Shown: positions 25,601 to 34,176 of the stretch, piece after piece
Layout: each line of letters starts with the position of its first letter
Position numbering within the stretch: the stretch's first letter is position 1
NCBI GenBank assembly: GCA_963846915.1
Contig: CAWJXV010000009.1
Coordinates: forward strand, 806,001 to 870,000
Reading direction: 5' to 3'
Source: PALSA-612 sp963846915
GTDB taxonomy: Bacteria > Actinomycetota > Thermoleophilia > Gaiellales > Gaiellaceae
DNA: 64,000 bases
The notes under the pieces: generated by a model
The model's input: only the letters and a program-made list of their open reading frames with translations
Database searches by the model: none
What the model was told of the DNA's origin: nothing
Program-made: the position numbers and the translations under genes

Positions 25601-26102
25601 GGTCACGATCTGGCTCTACGACGTCACGTTCGGGCACCGGCTCGGCGCCTACCTGGTCCCGGTCCTGCAAAGCATCGGCTACAAGGCCCGGATCGAGTAC
25701 GTTCCGCATGACGGGCGGCGGACCTGGCGCCCCGACCGCCAGGCCGGCGTCGAGGGTTGGGGCGCCGACTACCCGTCGGCCAACAACGTCTTCTCCCAGT
25801 TCCTCTGCAGCTCCTATACGACCAACCCGGAAACGAACGGAAACCCCGCCGGGATCTGCGACCGGCAGCTGGACGCGCAGGTCGCTCGTGCGCAGTCGCT
25901 CCAGACGACCAACCCCGCCGCGGCGGCCGGCGCGTGGCACAGCATCGACCGCCTGCTGACCGACGAGGCGCCGTGGGTGCCGATGGCGGTCACGCTCTCC
26001 ACCGACTTCGTCGGCCGGCGGGTCGGCAACTACAGGTACTGCTGGCTGTCGGGGGGGTCGGGGATGACCGGCGCGTGCCTCGACCAGCTCTGGGTACGGT
26101 AG
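22638..26102 (+). CDS. BTAD regulator, membrane helix, YVTN-like propeller and SBP_bac_5 domain in one protein
   Basis: 1154 residues. 1-95: winged helix (L-A-E-A-L-W-G-E, I-A-S-K-L-R-A-A-L). 100-255: BTAD domain (G-A-Y-P-S-P-E-T). About 302-325: single membrane helix after a basic R-S-R-K-R-R stretch. 334-624: propeller with about seven G-A-V-W-V-A-N-S-x-D-x-T-V-x-R-I-D-P repeats. 629-1154: complete peptide-type solute-binding domain (G-G-T-L-T-L-A-V; S-L-D-P-A-S-G-Y; T-G-P-Y-K-I-S-G-Y; R-Q-A-F-N-L-A-V-D-R). The inferred topology places the DNA-binding part inside and propeller plus SBP outside. It may bind a peptide-like ligand and regulate transcription directly. The adjacent divergent DUF1059-subtilase unit is a possible target. 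No ABC permease is near. Confidence 0.9.
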   Translation: MANTLQLKVFVTGRVAVETDGAVIDEAHLGGRQARLLFAYLVAERNRPVPRDELAEALWGETPPVTRDKGLTVIASKLRAALGDAGLDGRELLTAAFGCYRLDLPEGTWVDLFAAVSSAQEAEEALAAGELDQARAAAESAESLLRRPFLPGEDGTWVEQKRRDLADIRERALSVLADACLRSGAAREAAKWAEELIALSPFRDDGYRRLMEAHVVAGNRAEALRVYEQCRRLLADELGAYPSPETESIYRALLEAPQPSARATPPVVEPSVEPGEPELSRVHTEALPLQAEQVVERRSRKRRAVLLSALTGVIAAAVAVPLFAFSSGGSRATRLDGALGGNAVGAVSASTGRIFAAIPLSASPDAIAAGAGSIWAAMSDRGAVSRIDQATNTVQQTISTPGGPSALTVGGGFVWVADTLARTVARIDPRANGGKVVGKPIRVGNGPSGIAYGLGAVWVANSIDRTVIRIDPVTGTPGRPISVEDGADGIAAGDGSVWVIGRSAGVLSRIDRASRTVAGTTHVGNEPAAVAVGPDAVWVANGADGTVSKIDPSSGHQEDVFPVGKQPSGIAVAADGHVWVANAGSATLTELDPATGHVVRTVPTGALPGGVALDGETVYVAAQVPPGAHRGGTLTLAVANLPGVYEQPIPTSLDPASGYSAWELLTMTNDGLLGYSQTGGAETYKVVPDLATGLPTVSDGGLTYTFQLRKGIRYSTGGVVQPADIRRGIERALLQSRGQGPGSYLAVIEGGGGCVTGEHCDLTRGITTSPGSSTVTFHLSRPDPDFRFQLALPEYDAVPASTPLHARLPLPATGPYKISGYQKKGVVELVRNPRFRVWSAAAQPDGYPDRIVERFRYTGPSATRAVELGTADITADGPDETWPPALAASLQTRYSSQLYPAPELVIRGLWLNTRLAPFNDVRVRQAFNLAVDRNRLVRINGGTIVGGEVACQFLPPNVNGYSAYCPYNGPNLAKARRLVAESGTKGQPVTIWLYDVTFGHRLGAYLVPVLQSIGYKARIEYVPHDGRRTWRPDRQAGVEGWGADYPSANNVFSQFLCSSYTTNPETNGNPAGICDRQLDAQVARAQSLQTTNPAAAAGAWHSIDRLLTDEAPWVPMAVTLSTDFVGRRVGNYRYCWLSGGSGMTGACLDQLWVR

Positions 26103-26417
26103 GACAGCAAGGTCCGGAACGTGCCCCCAGGAGCGCAAAGCCGGGTGCAGGGGTCTATTGCCGTCGGTCGCCCTCCCTTGCGGCCCCCTAGAACGAGCCG
26201 CTGCCAGGCCAACCCGCCACGCTTCAGTGGTCGCACCATCGGCGGCGAACAGAGCCCTCAAGGGGGGCGACTCCGAGTCGCCCCGGGGGGAAGTTTCGCC
26301 GGCCGTGTCTCTTAACCCCGCCCTCGTTTGACGGGTTCTGGTAATCGACCAAACCCGGACCGCTGGTAGGTGCCGACCGTGCTTCGCCCTTGACGGAATC
26401 GCTAAGCCGGGCAACTC
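26103..26417. other. 315-bp intergenic region with one inverted repeat
   Basis: Between the giant regulator-SBP gene and the cyclase-propeller gene, both on the plus strand. It contains the palindromic repeat at 26264-26284. I see no further gene and no clear promoter, although a promoter for the cyclase gene is expected here. Confidence 0.45.
26264..26284. terminator. GC-rich inverted repeat
   Basis: Ten-base arms GGGGCGACTC / GAGTCGCCCC flank a single base (26274), inside a G-rich surrounding. As RNA it would fold with fewer pairs to leave a loop. It could be a terminator for the preceding gene or a protein-binding palindrome. Confidence 0.35.
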
Positions 26418-27996
26418 TTGCCGAGCGTGGTTGAGCCCGGGCTCCCCTCTGGCACCGTCACCTTCCTGTTCACGGACATCGAGGGCTCGACCCGGCTCCT
26501 GAAGCAGCTCGGAGAGCGTTATCGCAACGTGCTCGCCGAGCAGCGGCGGATTCTCCGGGAGGCGGCGGCTGCACGCGAAGGTCACGAGGTCGACACGCAG
26601 GGAGACTCGTTCTTCTTCGCCTTCTCCCGCGCGAACTCAGCCCTGGGAGCGGCAGTGATCGCGCAGCGGGCGTTGGCGGAGCACGAGTGGCCGGAGGGGG
26701 CAGAGGTTCGTGTTCGGATGGGCTTGCACACGGGCGAGCCACAGGTCGGGGACGAGCGCTACGTCGGATTGGGGGTGCACCGCGCGGCGCGGATCGGAGC
26801 GGTCGCGCACGGCGGCCAGGTGTTGCTCTCGAGCGCGACCCGTGAGCTGGTCGAGGAGAAGGTCGGAGACGTTGCCGTGCGCGAGCTCGGCTCCTACAAG
26901 CTGAAGGACTTCGATCGCCCCGAGCGGCTGTACCAGCTCGACATCGACGGGCTTCCGTCGACGTTCCCCCCTTTGCGTGCCGAGGCGATAGCACCTCGGA
27001 GACGGCGACTGCTGATAGGTGCCGCCGCCGTTCTCCTCGCCTGCCTGGTCGTGGTCGCGATCGTCGCGTTCACGGGGCGGTTCCAGCTCGGTGAAGCTCG
27101 GCCCGACTTCACTCGCCGTCATCGACCCCAAGTCCAACAAGGTCGTGGGCGCGATCGATCTCGGCTTCAAGTCCAGCCTGATCGCGGCCGGCGAAGGCAG
27201 CGTCTGGGTGATCGACCCGCAGGGGAGCACACTCGTGAAGATCGACCCTCGCACGCGCACAATCGTCAGCAGGATCGGAATCTCAGTCGGTGCGGGCGCG
27301 ATCCCCTTCGGGCTGGCCGCAGGCGAAGGAGCCGTCTGGGTCACCGTTCTCCGAGGCGCGAAGGAGGTCGTGCTCGAGCTAGGACCGTCGGTCGGCGACC
27401 TCCGCCGCACGATCCCCTATGGAGGCGAAGACCAATCACCCACGCTCTCTCGGCTCCAGCCACTTGCTGTAGGCGGAGGCGCAGTCTGGGCCATCGATCC
27501 GGCAGTGGGAGGCGTCTGGCGGATCCCTCCGCATACCGGCAAGGCCCGCAAGCTGGCAGATGGGCTCGATGCCCTGTCGCTCGCCGCGGGGGGCGGCGCC
27601 GTCTGGGTGGCCGGCTCCTCGGGCGTCACAAAGATCGACGCCGTGACGGGGCTCAACCTGGGATCCGCGTCGACAGGCGCTCAGGCCATCGGCGAGACGT
27701 CCTCCGTCGCGCTCGGAGAAGACACGGTGTGGTTCGCGACCAGCTCCGGCCAGACGCTCACAAAGCTCGATCCGCAGTCGGTCGCGATCACGGAAACGTT
27801 CCCTGTCGGCAAGGGTCCGAGCGGTATCGCCGTCGGCCAAGGCGCCGTCTGGGTTGCGAACAGCCGGGACAACACAGTTTCGCAAGTCGACCAGCAGGGC
27901 GGCCAGCCGGTCACGATTAGCCTCGGACAGCCACCGGGTGGGGTGGTAGCTGCCTATGGAGCCGTGTGGACAAGCCCGGGCGAGCCCCGCTCCTAG
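26418..27996 (+). pseudogene. class III adenylate/guanylate cyclase with membrane helix and propeller, one frame break
   Basis: Residues 1-180 form a cyclase homology domain: F-L-F-T-D-I-E-G-S-T (metal-binding Asp), D-T-Q-G-D-S-F-F-F-A-F (second Asp), V-H-R-A-A-R-I...G-G-Q-V-L-L-S. A membrane helix follows (about 195-217). Then, in a shifted frame, comes an extracytoplasmic propeller (V-I-D-P-K-S-N-K-V-V-G-A-I; repeats of G-A-V-W-V-A/T) ending at 27996. The shift falls at the GGGG run 27074-27077, where removing one G gives a continuous protein of about 525 residues. The start may be TTG 26418 or the better GTG 26427. The intact protein would make cyclic nucleotide in response to an outside ligand. 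The SBP gene at 28038 follows immediately. Confidence 0.7.
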
Positions 27997-28037
27997 AGCT
28001 TTCCTGCCTGATCCAACCGAGTACCATCGCTGCCGAG

Positions 28038-29675
28038 GTGCAGTTCCGCATTTGGCTGGCTCTCGTGGCTCTTCTGGTTAGCGTGAGCTTGCTGGCAGCC
28101 GCCGCGTTCGCCGGTCCTGCGCAGAAGGGAGGCACCCTTCGCCTGAGCTCGATCATCGATGTCGATTCCGTCGATCCCGCCATCGCTTACGACCCTCGAT
28201 CGGCGATGCTCGAGTACGCGACCTGCGCCGAGCTCTACAACTACCCGGACGAGCCGGCGCCTCAGGGTGCGGTCGCGGTGCCCGAGGTTGCCACAGGCTT
28301 CCCCAAGGTGTCGAAGGACGGCAGGACGCAGACGATCGAACTCAAGCGCACCTACCGCTTCGATACCGGCGCGCGAGTCACCGCAGCCAACTACCTGGCA
28401 GCGTTTAACCGCGACGCGAATCCCAAACTGCAGTCGCCGGTCGCGGCCGTCGGCTATCTGAACGAGATCGTGGGGGCGGACGCGGCCATTGCCGGCACGG
28501 CGCAGACCATCTCGGGCATCCGGGCCGTTGGCCCGTACACCTTGCAGATCCGCACGACGAGACCGCTACCCGACCTGGTCTCACGTTTGACGATGCCCTT
28601 CTTCTGCCCGATCGCCGTCGACACGCCCCTCACCGAGATCGACGATCCGTTGGGCTCAGGGCCTTACTACATCGCCTCCCGTGTGCCAAACCGCCAGGTC
28701 GTGCTCGCGCGCAACCGCTTCTACCGTGGACCGCGGCCCGCGAACTTCAACGAAGTTGTCCTGACAGTCGGGATGGGCCAGAACGCCTGCCAGCAAGCGG
28801 TCGAGCAGGACCAACTGGACTGGTGCGAGTTTCTTTCGGACTCGGGATACAGAGAGGTCGCCACCAAGTACGGGATCAACAGGCCAAACGGGCGGTTCTT
28901 CTTCCGCTCGACACTCGCGCTGGGCTACTTCGCCTTCAATCACGATCGGCCGGCCTTCAAAGGCCCCGGCCAGATTCCCCTGGCCAAGGCGATCAACTGG
29001 GCGATCGACCGCCCGGCGCTCGTGCGGGCATCCGGGTACCTGGGCGGGAAGCGAACGGATCAGATCCTGCCTCCGGCGATGGGGAGGAACGCAAACATCT
29101 ACCCACTCGGAGGTGTCACCCAGCAAAGCCTGGCTAAGGCACGGGCGCTCCTTGCTCAAGCGAAGTTCAAGCCCAAGACGCTCGTCCTCTACGCCGCGAC
29201 TTCTCCCTCCTTCTTTTCCACTTGGGCTCAGATCTTCCAGTTCAACATGAAGCGGCTAGGGATCAACGTGCAGATCAAGTACTTTGGCACGGCGGGGGCC
29301 ATGTTCCAGGCCGTCGGCACCCGCGGCGCGCAGTTCGATGTCATGACCGGTCGCTGGAGCGTCGATTATGCGGACCCGGTCACGTTCTTTGGGCCACTCC
29401 TGAACGGCGACAACATCAAGCCGACAGGGAACACGAACTTCGCCTACTTCGACCAGCCGAAGTACAACCAGGAGATCGAGCGCATCGACCGCCTGACCGG
29501 CGCGACCCGCCGCCGAGCATGGTCCGACCTCGACGTGGAGATGATGCGCGACGACCCGCCCTGGGCGCCATTCCTGAACGGAGCCAGGGCCGACTTCGTC
29601 TCCAAGAGCTTCGGCTGTTACGTCCTCCAGCCGGTTCTCGGTCGACTCGACATCGCCGCCGCCTGTAAGAAGTGA
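28038..29675 (+). CDS. peptide-type solute-binding protein (SBP_bac_5) linked to the cyclase-propeller gene
   Basis: 545 residues from GTG 28038, which opens a signal peptide (V-Q-F-R-I-W-L-A-L-V-A-L-L-V-S-V-S-L-L-A). An earlier in-frame ATG at 27966 overlaps the cyclase gene. Family signatures: G-G-T-L-R-L-S, D-V-D-S-V-D-P-A-I-A-Y, G-S-G-P-Y-Y-I-A-S-R-V-P-N-R-Q-V-V-L, A-K-A-I-N-W-A-I-D-R. It is closely similar to the SBP at 7861-9459, down to the Y-A-T-C-A and P-F-F-C-P segments and the C-terminal Cys residues. It lies 41 bp downstream of the cyclase-propeller frame with no permease nearby, so a ligand-presenting role for that receptor is a reasonable inference. Confidence 0.88.
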   Translation: MQFRIWLALVALLVSVSLLAAAAFAGPAQKGGTLRLSSIIDVDSVDPAIAYDPRSAMLEYATCAELYNYPDEPAPQGAVAVPEVATGFPKVSKDGRTQTIELKRTYRFDTGARVTAANYLAAFNRDANPKLQSPVAAVGYLNEIVGADAAIAGTAQTISGIRAVGPYTLQIRTTRPLPDLVSRLTMPFFCPIAVDTPLTEIDDPLGSGPYYIASRVPNRQVVLARNRFYRGPRPANFNEVVLTVGMGQNACQQAVEQDQLDWCEFLSDSGYREVATKYGINRPNGRFFFRSTLALGYFAFNHDRPAFKGPGQIPLAKAINWAIDRPALVRASGYLGGKRTDQILPPAMGRNANIYPLGGVTQQSLAKARALLAQAKFKPKTLVLYAATSPSFFSTWAQIFQFNMKRLGINVQIKYFGTAGAMFQAVGTRGAQFDVMTGRWSVDYADPVTFFGPLLNGDNIKPTGNTNFAYFDQPKYNQEIERIDRLTGATRRRAWSDLDVEMMRDDPPWAPFLNGARADFVSKSFGCYVLQPVLGRLDIAAACKK

Positions 29676-30025
29676 GAGCCGACGTTGGTACGACGAGGGC
29701 ACAGCTAGGCGATCGCCCGTTCTGGGCACGTCACGGCAAGTGCAGTTTCGGAGACCTTCGTCTCCTTTCCCCTCAGCCCAGTATCCAGCCGGTTGAGCCC
29801 ATCGACTAACAGGCGCTGTACGCCGATCGTTGACCCGAAGTGCGCCGAAGCGGCCATTTGACGCTATCGCGATTATCTCCGGCGTATCGCCGGCTGCGGA
29901 ACCGATAACGCTCGGTCGAGCCAGGTGGCGCATTTCACGAATACCTAACCCCTATCCCACGACGGGTTTGACGGCGCCGCGCGCCCGTCGTATACAACAC
30001 CCAATCGGCTGAAAGGGGATCGAGC
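29676..30025. other. 350-bp intergenic region upstream of the hydantoinase operon
   Basis: It follows the SBP stop and contains the promoter at 29968-29996. Small palindromes lie at 29709-29718 (GGCGATCGCC) and 29879-29893 (CCGGCG-TAT-CGCCGG), of which one may terminate the SBP transcript. The base composition is visibly less GC-rich than the flanking genes. No gene recognised. Confidence 0.5.
29968..29996 (+). promoter_or_regulatory. sigma70-type promoter of the hydantoinase operon
   Basis: TTGACG (29968-29973) and TATACA (29991-29996) are separated by exactly 17 bp, near-consensus for a housekeeping sigma factor. Transcription would begin near 30003, giving a leader of about 23 nt that includes the GAAAGGGG ribosome-binding site just before ATG 30026. 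Confidence 0.7.
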
Positions 30026-31441
30026 ATGTCCGTGCTCATCAAGGGTGGGCGCATCGTCACCGCCGCGGACGACTACGTCGGGGACGTCTACGTCGAGAAC
30101 GGGACGGTGTCGCTGATCGGCGAGTCGCTGGACGTGGCGGCGGACAAGGTCATCGACGCGTCCGGGAAATACGTGCTTCCCGGGGCGATCGACCCGCACA
30201 CGCACCTGGAGATGTTCTTCGGCGGCACGACGACCTGCGACGACTTCACCTCCGGCACGGTCTCCGCCGCCTTCGGAGGCACGACCTGTCTCGTCGACTT
30301 CTGCATGCAGGCGCCGGGCACGTCCTTCGCCCAGGCGCTCGAGACCTACTTCGAGAAGATCGAGCGCTGCAAACCGGTGATCGACGTCGGCTTCCACATC
30401 GGCGTCACCGACCTGCGCGAGGGCGGCTCGCTCGAGGAGCTCGCGACGCTGCCGGACAAGGGCATCACGTCCTACAAGCTGTTCATGGCCTACAAGGGCG
30501 CCGTCATGGTCGACGACGAGACGCTCTTCAAGACGATGCGCACCGCCGCCGACACGGGCGCGCTCGTGATGGTGCACGCGGAGAACGGCGATGCGATCGA
30601 CGTCATCGTCAAGGAGGCCGTCGCGGCCGGCCACACAGAGCCGATCTGGCACGCGCGCACGCGGCCGCCCGAGACGGAGGGAGAGGCGACGAACCGCGCC
30701 GTCCAGCTCGCGCGCGTCGCCGGCGCGCCGCTCTACGTCGTCCACGTCTCCTGCAAGGAGTCGATCGAGCCGATCGCGATCGCGCGCGAGAAGGGCTGGG
30801 ACGTCTGGGGCGAGACCTGCACGCAGTACCTGTTCATCGACGACTCGGCGCTCGACCAGCCGGGGTTCGAGGGCGGGAAGTACATCTACACGCCGCCGCC
30901 GCGGCCGAAGGAGAACCAGGAGCACCTCTGGCACGCTCTGCACGGCGACGTGCTCTCGGTCGTCTCCACCGACCACTGCCCGTTCAACTGGCCCGACCAG
31001 AAGGCGGTCAACGGGGAGGAGTTCCAGAAGGTGCCGAACGGCGGGCCGGGGATCGAGAACCGGCTGCACATGCTGCACGAGTTCGGAGTGCGCACGGGCC
31101 GGATGACGCTGAACCGATTCGTCGAGCTGACCTCGACCAACGTCGCCCGCTCGTTCGGCCTCTACCCGCGCAAGGGCACGATCGCGCCGGGCTCCGACGC
31201 CGACATCGTCGTCTGGGACCCCGAGAAGAAGCTGACCATCTCGGCCGAGACGCACCACTCGAACGTGAACTACAACCTGTTCGAGGGCACCGAGGTGACC
31301 GGCGCTCCGGAGGTCGTGCTCGTCCGCGGCCAGGTGATCGTCGAGAACGACGAGCTCGTCGCCCAGCCGGGCGCCGGCCAGTTCGTGAAGCGCGCGAAGG
31401 TCGGCGAGGAGCTGACGGCGGCTGCAAAGGTGCCCGCGTGA
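30026..31441 (+). CDS. hydA: dihydropyrimidinase / D-hydantoinase
   Basis: 471 residues, the usual length for this amidohydrolase. The binuclear metal site is complete: His58 and His60 (D-P-H-T-H-L), carboxylated Lys151 (S-Y-K-L-F-M-A-Y-K), His184 (V-H-A-E-N-G-D), His240 (V-V-H-V-S-C) and Asp316 (S-T-D-H-C-P-F). The spacing matches characterised hydantoinases almost exactly. The enzyme opens cyclic ureides (dihydropyrimidines, hydantoins) to N-carbamoyl acids. It is the first gene after the 29968 promoter and overlaps the next hydrolase gene by 4 nt, which could remove the carbamoyl group. Cytoplasmic, homotetrameric in the family. Exact substrate undetermined. Confidence 0.93.
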   Translation: MSVLIKGGRIVTAADDYVGDVYVENGTVSLIGESLDVAADKVIDASGKYVLPGAIDPHTHLEMFFGGTTTCDDFTSGTVSAAFGGTTCLVDFCMQAPGTSFAQALETYFEKIERCKPVIDVGFHIGVTDLREGGSLEELATLPDKGITSYKLFMAYKGAVMVDDETLFKTMRTAADTGALVMVHAENGDAIDVIVKEAVAAGHTEPIWHARTRPPETEGEATNRAVQLARVAGAPLYVVHVSCKESIEPIAIAREKGWDVWGETCTQYLFIDDSALDQPGFEGGKYIYTPPPRPKENQEHLWHALHGDVLSVVSTDHCPFNWPDQKAVNGEEFQKVPNGGPGIENRLHMLHEFGVRTGRMTLNRFVELTSTNVARSFGLYPRKGTIAPGSDADIVVWDPEKKLTISAETHHSNVNYNLFEGTEVTGAPEVVLVRGQVIVENDELVAQPGAGQFVKRAKVGEELTAAAKVPA

Positions 31442-32091
31442 GCGACGAAGCTGCGCGGCAGGTCTACGAGCGGGCCGGCCTCGGGCAGGCGGTGACGCTG
31501 GGCTCGAGCCCGGCCGTGCTCGTCGTCGACTTCTCGTGCGGCTTCACCGATCCCGGGTGCACGCTCGGCGCCGACATGACCGCGGAGGTCGAGGCGACGA
31601 AGCGGCTGCTCGACGCGGCCAGGGAGAAGGGCGTGCCGATCGTGTTCACGACGATCGGGTTCGAGCCCTCCGGCAAGGACGGTGGCCTCTGGCTGCAGAA
31701 AGCGCCGGCGCTCGCCGACCTCGAGCTCGGCGGCCGCTGGGTCGAGATCGACCCACGGCTCGACCGGCGCGAGGACGAGACGATCGTGCTCAAGAAGGGC
31801 GCGTCCGGGTTCTTCGGGACGAACCTCGCGTCGATCCTCGTCTCGCAGGGCGTCGACACCGTGATCCTCTGCGGCGCGACGACGAGCGGCTGCGTGCGGG
31901 CGACGGCGGTCGACCTGCTCCAGTACGGGTGGCCGACGATCGTCCCGCGCGAGTGCGTGGGCGACCGCGCGCAGGCGCCGCACGACGCGAACCTGTTCGA
32001 CATCCAGGCGAAGTACGCGGACGTCGTGCCGCTCGCGGAGGCGCTCGCCTACGTCGAGAGCGTGCCCGGGCGCGTGGGCGCGGCCGCTTGA
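31438..32091 (+). CDS. isochorismatase-family hydrolase, N-carbamoylsarcosine amidase-like
   Basis: 217 residues from GTG 31438. Catalytic triad Asp31 (L-V-V-D-F), Lys119 (V-L-K-K-G-A-S-G-F-F-G-T) and Cys152 (T-T-S-G-C-V-R-A-T-A), with the preceding cis-peptide G-A-T-T. Length and motifs fit N-carbamoylsarcosine/N-carbamoyl-amide hydrolases. Immediately after a hydantoinase, the likely role is hydrolysis of the N-carbamoyl product to amine, CO2 and ammonia. It overlaps both neighbours by 4 nt (GTGA at the start, TTGA at the end), indicating tight translational coupling. Other isochorismatase-like substrates (ureidoacrylate, nicotinamide) cannot be ruled out. Confidence 0.88.
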   Translation: MSDEAARQVYERAGLGQAVTLGSSPAVLVVDFSCGFTDPGCTLGADMTAEVEATKRLLDAAREKGVPIVFTTIGFEPSGKDGGLWLQKAPALADLELGGRWVEIDPRLDRREDETIVLKKGASGFFGTNLASILVSQGVDTVILCGATTSGCVRATAVDLLQYGWPTIVPRECVGDRAQAPHDANLFDIQAKYADVVPLAEALAYVESVPGRVGAAA

Positions 32092-33135
32092 GCCATCGCG
32101 TCGCCGTCCTCGCCGGGGACGGCGTAGGCCCGGAGGTGGTCGCGGAGGCGCGCAAGGTCGTCGACGCGCTCGGCCTCGGCGTCGACTGGGTCGAGCTGCC
32201 CTGGGGCTCGGCGTTCTACCACGAGCACGGGCGGATGATGGCGGAGGACTGGCCGGAGCAGCTCTCGGGGTGCAAGGCCGTCCTCCTCGGCGCGATCGGC
32301 GACCCGTCGGTGCCCGACCACGTCTCGCTCTGGGGCTCGATCCTCGAGCTGCGCCAGCGGCTCGACCTCTGGGCGAACCTGCGACCCTGCCGGCTACTGG
32401 CGGGGATCCCGGGCCCGCTCGCGGGCCGCGGGCCGGACGACGTCGACATCCTCTTCGTCCGCGAGAACTCGGAGGGCGAATACGCGGGGATCGGCGGTCG
32501 CACGCACCGTGGTTTGCCCGGCGAGGTGGGAATCGAGGTGTCGGTCTTCACGCGCGCGGGCTGCGAGCGGGTGATCCGCCTCGCGTTCGAATGCGCGGCA
32601 AAGCGGCGCGGCATCCTCACGAGCGCGACCAAGTCGAACGCCTCGCGCTTCGGCTACGTGCTCTGGGACGAGGTCGTCGAGGAGATCGCCGCGGACTTCC
32701 CGGGAGTGCGCGTCGAGCGCGTCCTCGTCGACGCGCTCGCGGCCCGCATGATCCGCTCGCCGGACTCGCTCGACGTCGTCGTCGCCTCGAATCTCTTCGC
32801 GGACATCCTCACCGACCTCGGCGCGGCCATCCAGGGCGGGATGGGCATGGCGGCGTCGGCCAACATCGCGCCCGGGACGAACGAGATCGGCATCTTCGAG
32901 CCCGTCCACGGCTCGGCCCCGGACATCGCGGGCCAGGGCATCGCCAACCCGGCCGGAGCGATCTGGAGCGCGGTGCTGATGCTCGAGCACCTCGGCGAGC
33001 CGGACGCAGCAGCCCGCCTGCTGCGGCGCGCTCGAGGACGTGTGCCGCGACGGCCCGAGGACGCGCGACGTGGGCGGCACGGCGACGACTCGCGAGGTCG
33101 GCGACGCCGTCGCCGCAGCAGTCGCCCCGGGCTAG
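32088..33135 (+). CDS. isopropylmalate/tartrate dehydrogenase-family enzyme, frame shifted near its C-terminus
   Basis: From TTG 32088 the protein reads R-V-A-V-L-A-G-D-G-V-G-P-E-V, then R-E-N-S-E-G-E-Y-A-G, the catalytic Lys region S-A-T-K-S-N-A and the metal-binding D-I-L-T-D-L-G-A-A-I-Q-G-G-M-G. These are hallmarks of NAD-dependent beta-decarboxylating dehydrogenases (LeuB, tartrate DH). One extra base near 33017-33020 shifts the frame. In the corrected frame the protein ends normally (L-E-D-V-C-R-D-G...A-V-A-A-A-V-A-P-G) at TAG 33133-33135, about 348 residues. It may be LeuB, but its place in a hydantoin-type operon suggests a catabolic hydroxy-acid dehydrogenase. The catalytic part precedes the shift. 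Confidence 0.82.
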
Positions 33136-33144
33136 GCTCGGAGC

Positions 33145-34176
33145 GTGCCTCGCGCGCTCGTCCTCGGTGGGACCGGTCAGGTGGGCGTTGCCGTAGCCCG
33201 TCGTCTGCTCGCCGGCGGCTGGGACGTCGACCTGACCGGACGCAACGAGCCACGGCTGGCGGTCGAGGGCGCACGGTTCATCAACTCCGACCGCACCGAT
33301 GCGAACGACGTGCGGGCTGTGATCGGCGAGGGCGTCGACCTGCTCGTGGACAACGTCTGCTACACGGCCGACCAGGCACGGCTCGTGCTGCCGATGCTCG
33401 ACCGGGTCGGATCGACCGTGATGCTCTCGAGCAAGGCGGTCTACGTCGACACCGCGGGCAACCACACGAACTCGGACGTCCGGCCGCACTTCGACGGCCC
33501 GATCCGCGAGACACAGCCCACGATGGCGCCGAGCGACGCCGATTACACCACCCGCGAGGGCTACGGCGCGAACAAGGTGGCTGCGGAGCAGGTCTTCCTC
33601 GCGAGCGGCCACCCGGTGACCGTGATCCGCCCGTCGAAGGTGCACGGCCCGGGTTCGTTCCGCCCGCGGGAGTGGGTCTTCGTCAAGCGCGTCCTCGACC
33701 GGCGGCCCGCGGTCCTCCTCGCGCACCGCGGCGCCGGTGCCGACCATCCGACCGCCGCCGCCAACATCGCGGCGCTGATCGAGGTCGCCGCCGCGAAGCC
33801 AGGGCGCCGGATCGTCAACTGCGCGGACCCGGACACGCCGGACGGGCTCGAGATCTCTCGCGTGGTCGCGCGTCATCTCGACCACGCCTGGGACGAGGTG
33901 CTCGTCGACGACGGCTCGGCCGGGCGCCATCCCTGGGACACGCGCCCGCCCATCGTCCTGGACATGGGCGCGGCGGCCGAGCTCGGTTACGTCGCCACGG
34001 GGGACTATGCGGCGACCGTGGCAGAGGAGATCGACTGGCTCGTCGCGGCGCGCCCGCAGCTGGACGACGAGTTCTTCGACGAGCTCTTCGACTACGCCGC
34101 CGAGGACCGCTACCTGGCCTCGATCGGCCGACCGACGACGAGCGCCTCGCGCAGCCCGGGCTCGACCGACTCGTAG
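33145..34176 (+). CDS. NAD-dependent epimerase/dehydratase (extended SDR)
   Basis: 343 residues from GTG 33145. Nucleotide-binding loop V-L-G-G-T-G-Q-V-G-V-A-V at the start, S-S-K-A-V-Y-V near 94, and the active-site Tyr-x-x-x-Lys as Y-G-A-N-K, followed by V-I-R-P-S-K-V-H-G-P-G, all standard for extended SDRs. The C-terminus differs from sugar epimerases, so the substrate is open. It starts 9 bp after the dehydrogenase and closes the hydantoinase operon. Its 3' end overlaps the convergent carboxymuconolactone-decarboxylase-like gene by 67 bp. Confidence 0.85.
   Translation: MPRALVLGGTGQVGVAVARRLLAGGWDVDLTGRNEPRLAVEGARFINSDRTDANDVRAVIGEGVDLLVDNVCYTADQARLVLPMLDRVGSTVMLSSKAVYVDTAGNHTNSDVRPHFDGPIRETQPTMAPSDADYTTREGYGANKVAAEQVFLASGHPVTVIRPSKVHGPGSFRPREWVFVKRVLDRRPAVLLAHRGAGADHPTAAANIAALIEVAAAKPGRRIVNCADPDTPDGLEISRVVARHLDHAWDEVLVDDGSAGRHPWDTRPPIVLDMGAAAELGYVATGDYAATVAEEIDWLVAARPQLDDEFFDELFDYAAEDRYLASIGRPTTSASRSPGSTDS

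Noticed and set aside
23496..26585. A 1029-codon open frame antisense to the BTAD-propeller-SBP gene
   Set aside because: Composition is Arg/Gly/Asp-rich with no domain motif. The sense strand has four well-defined domains.
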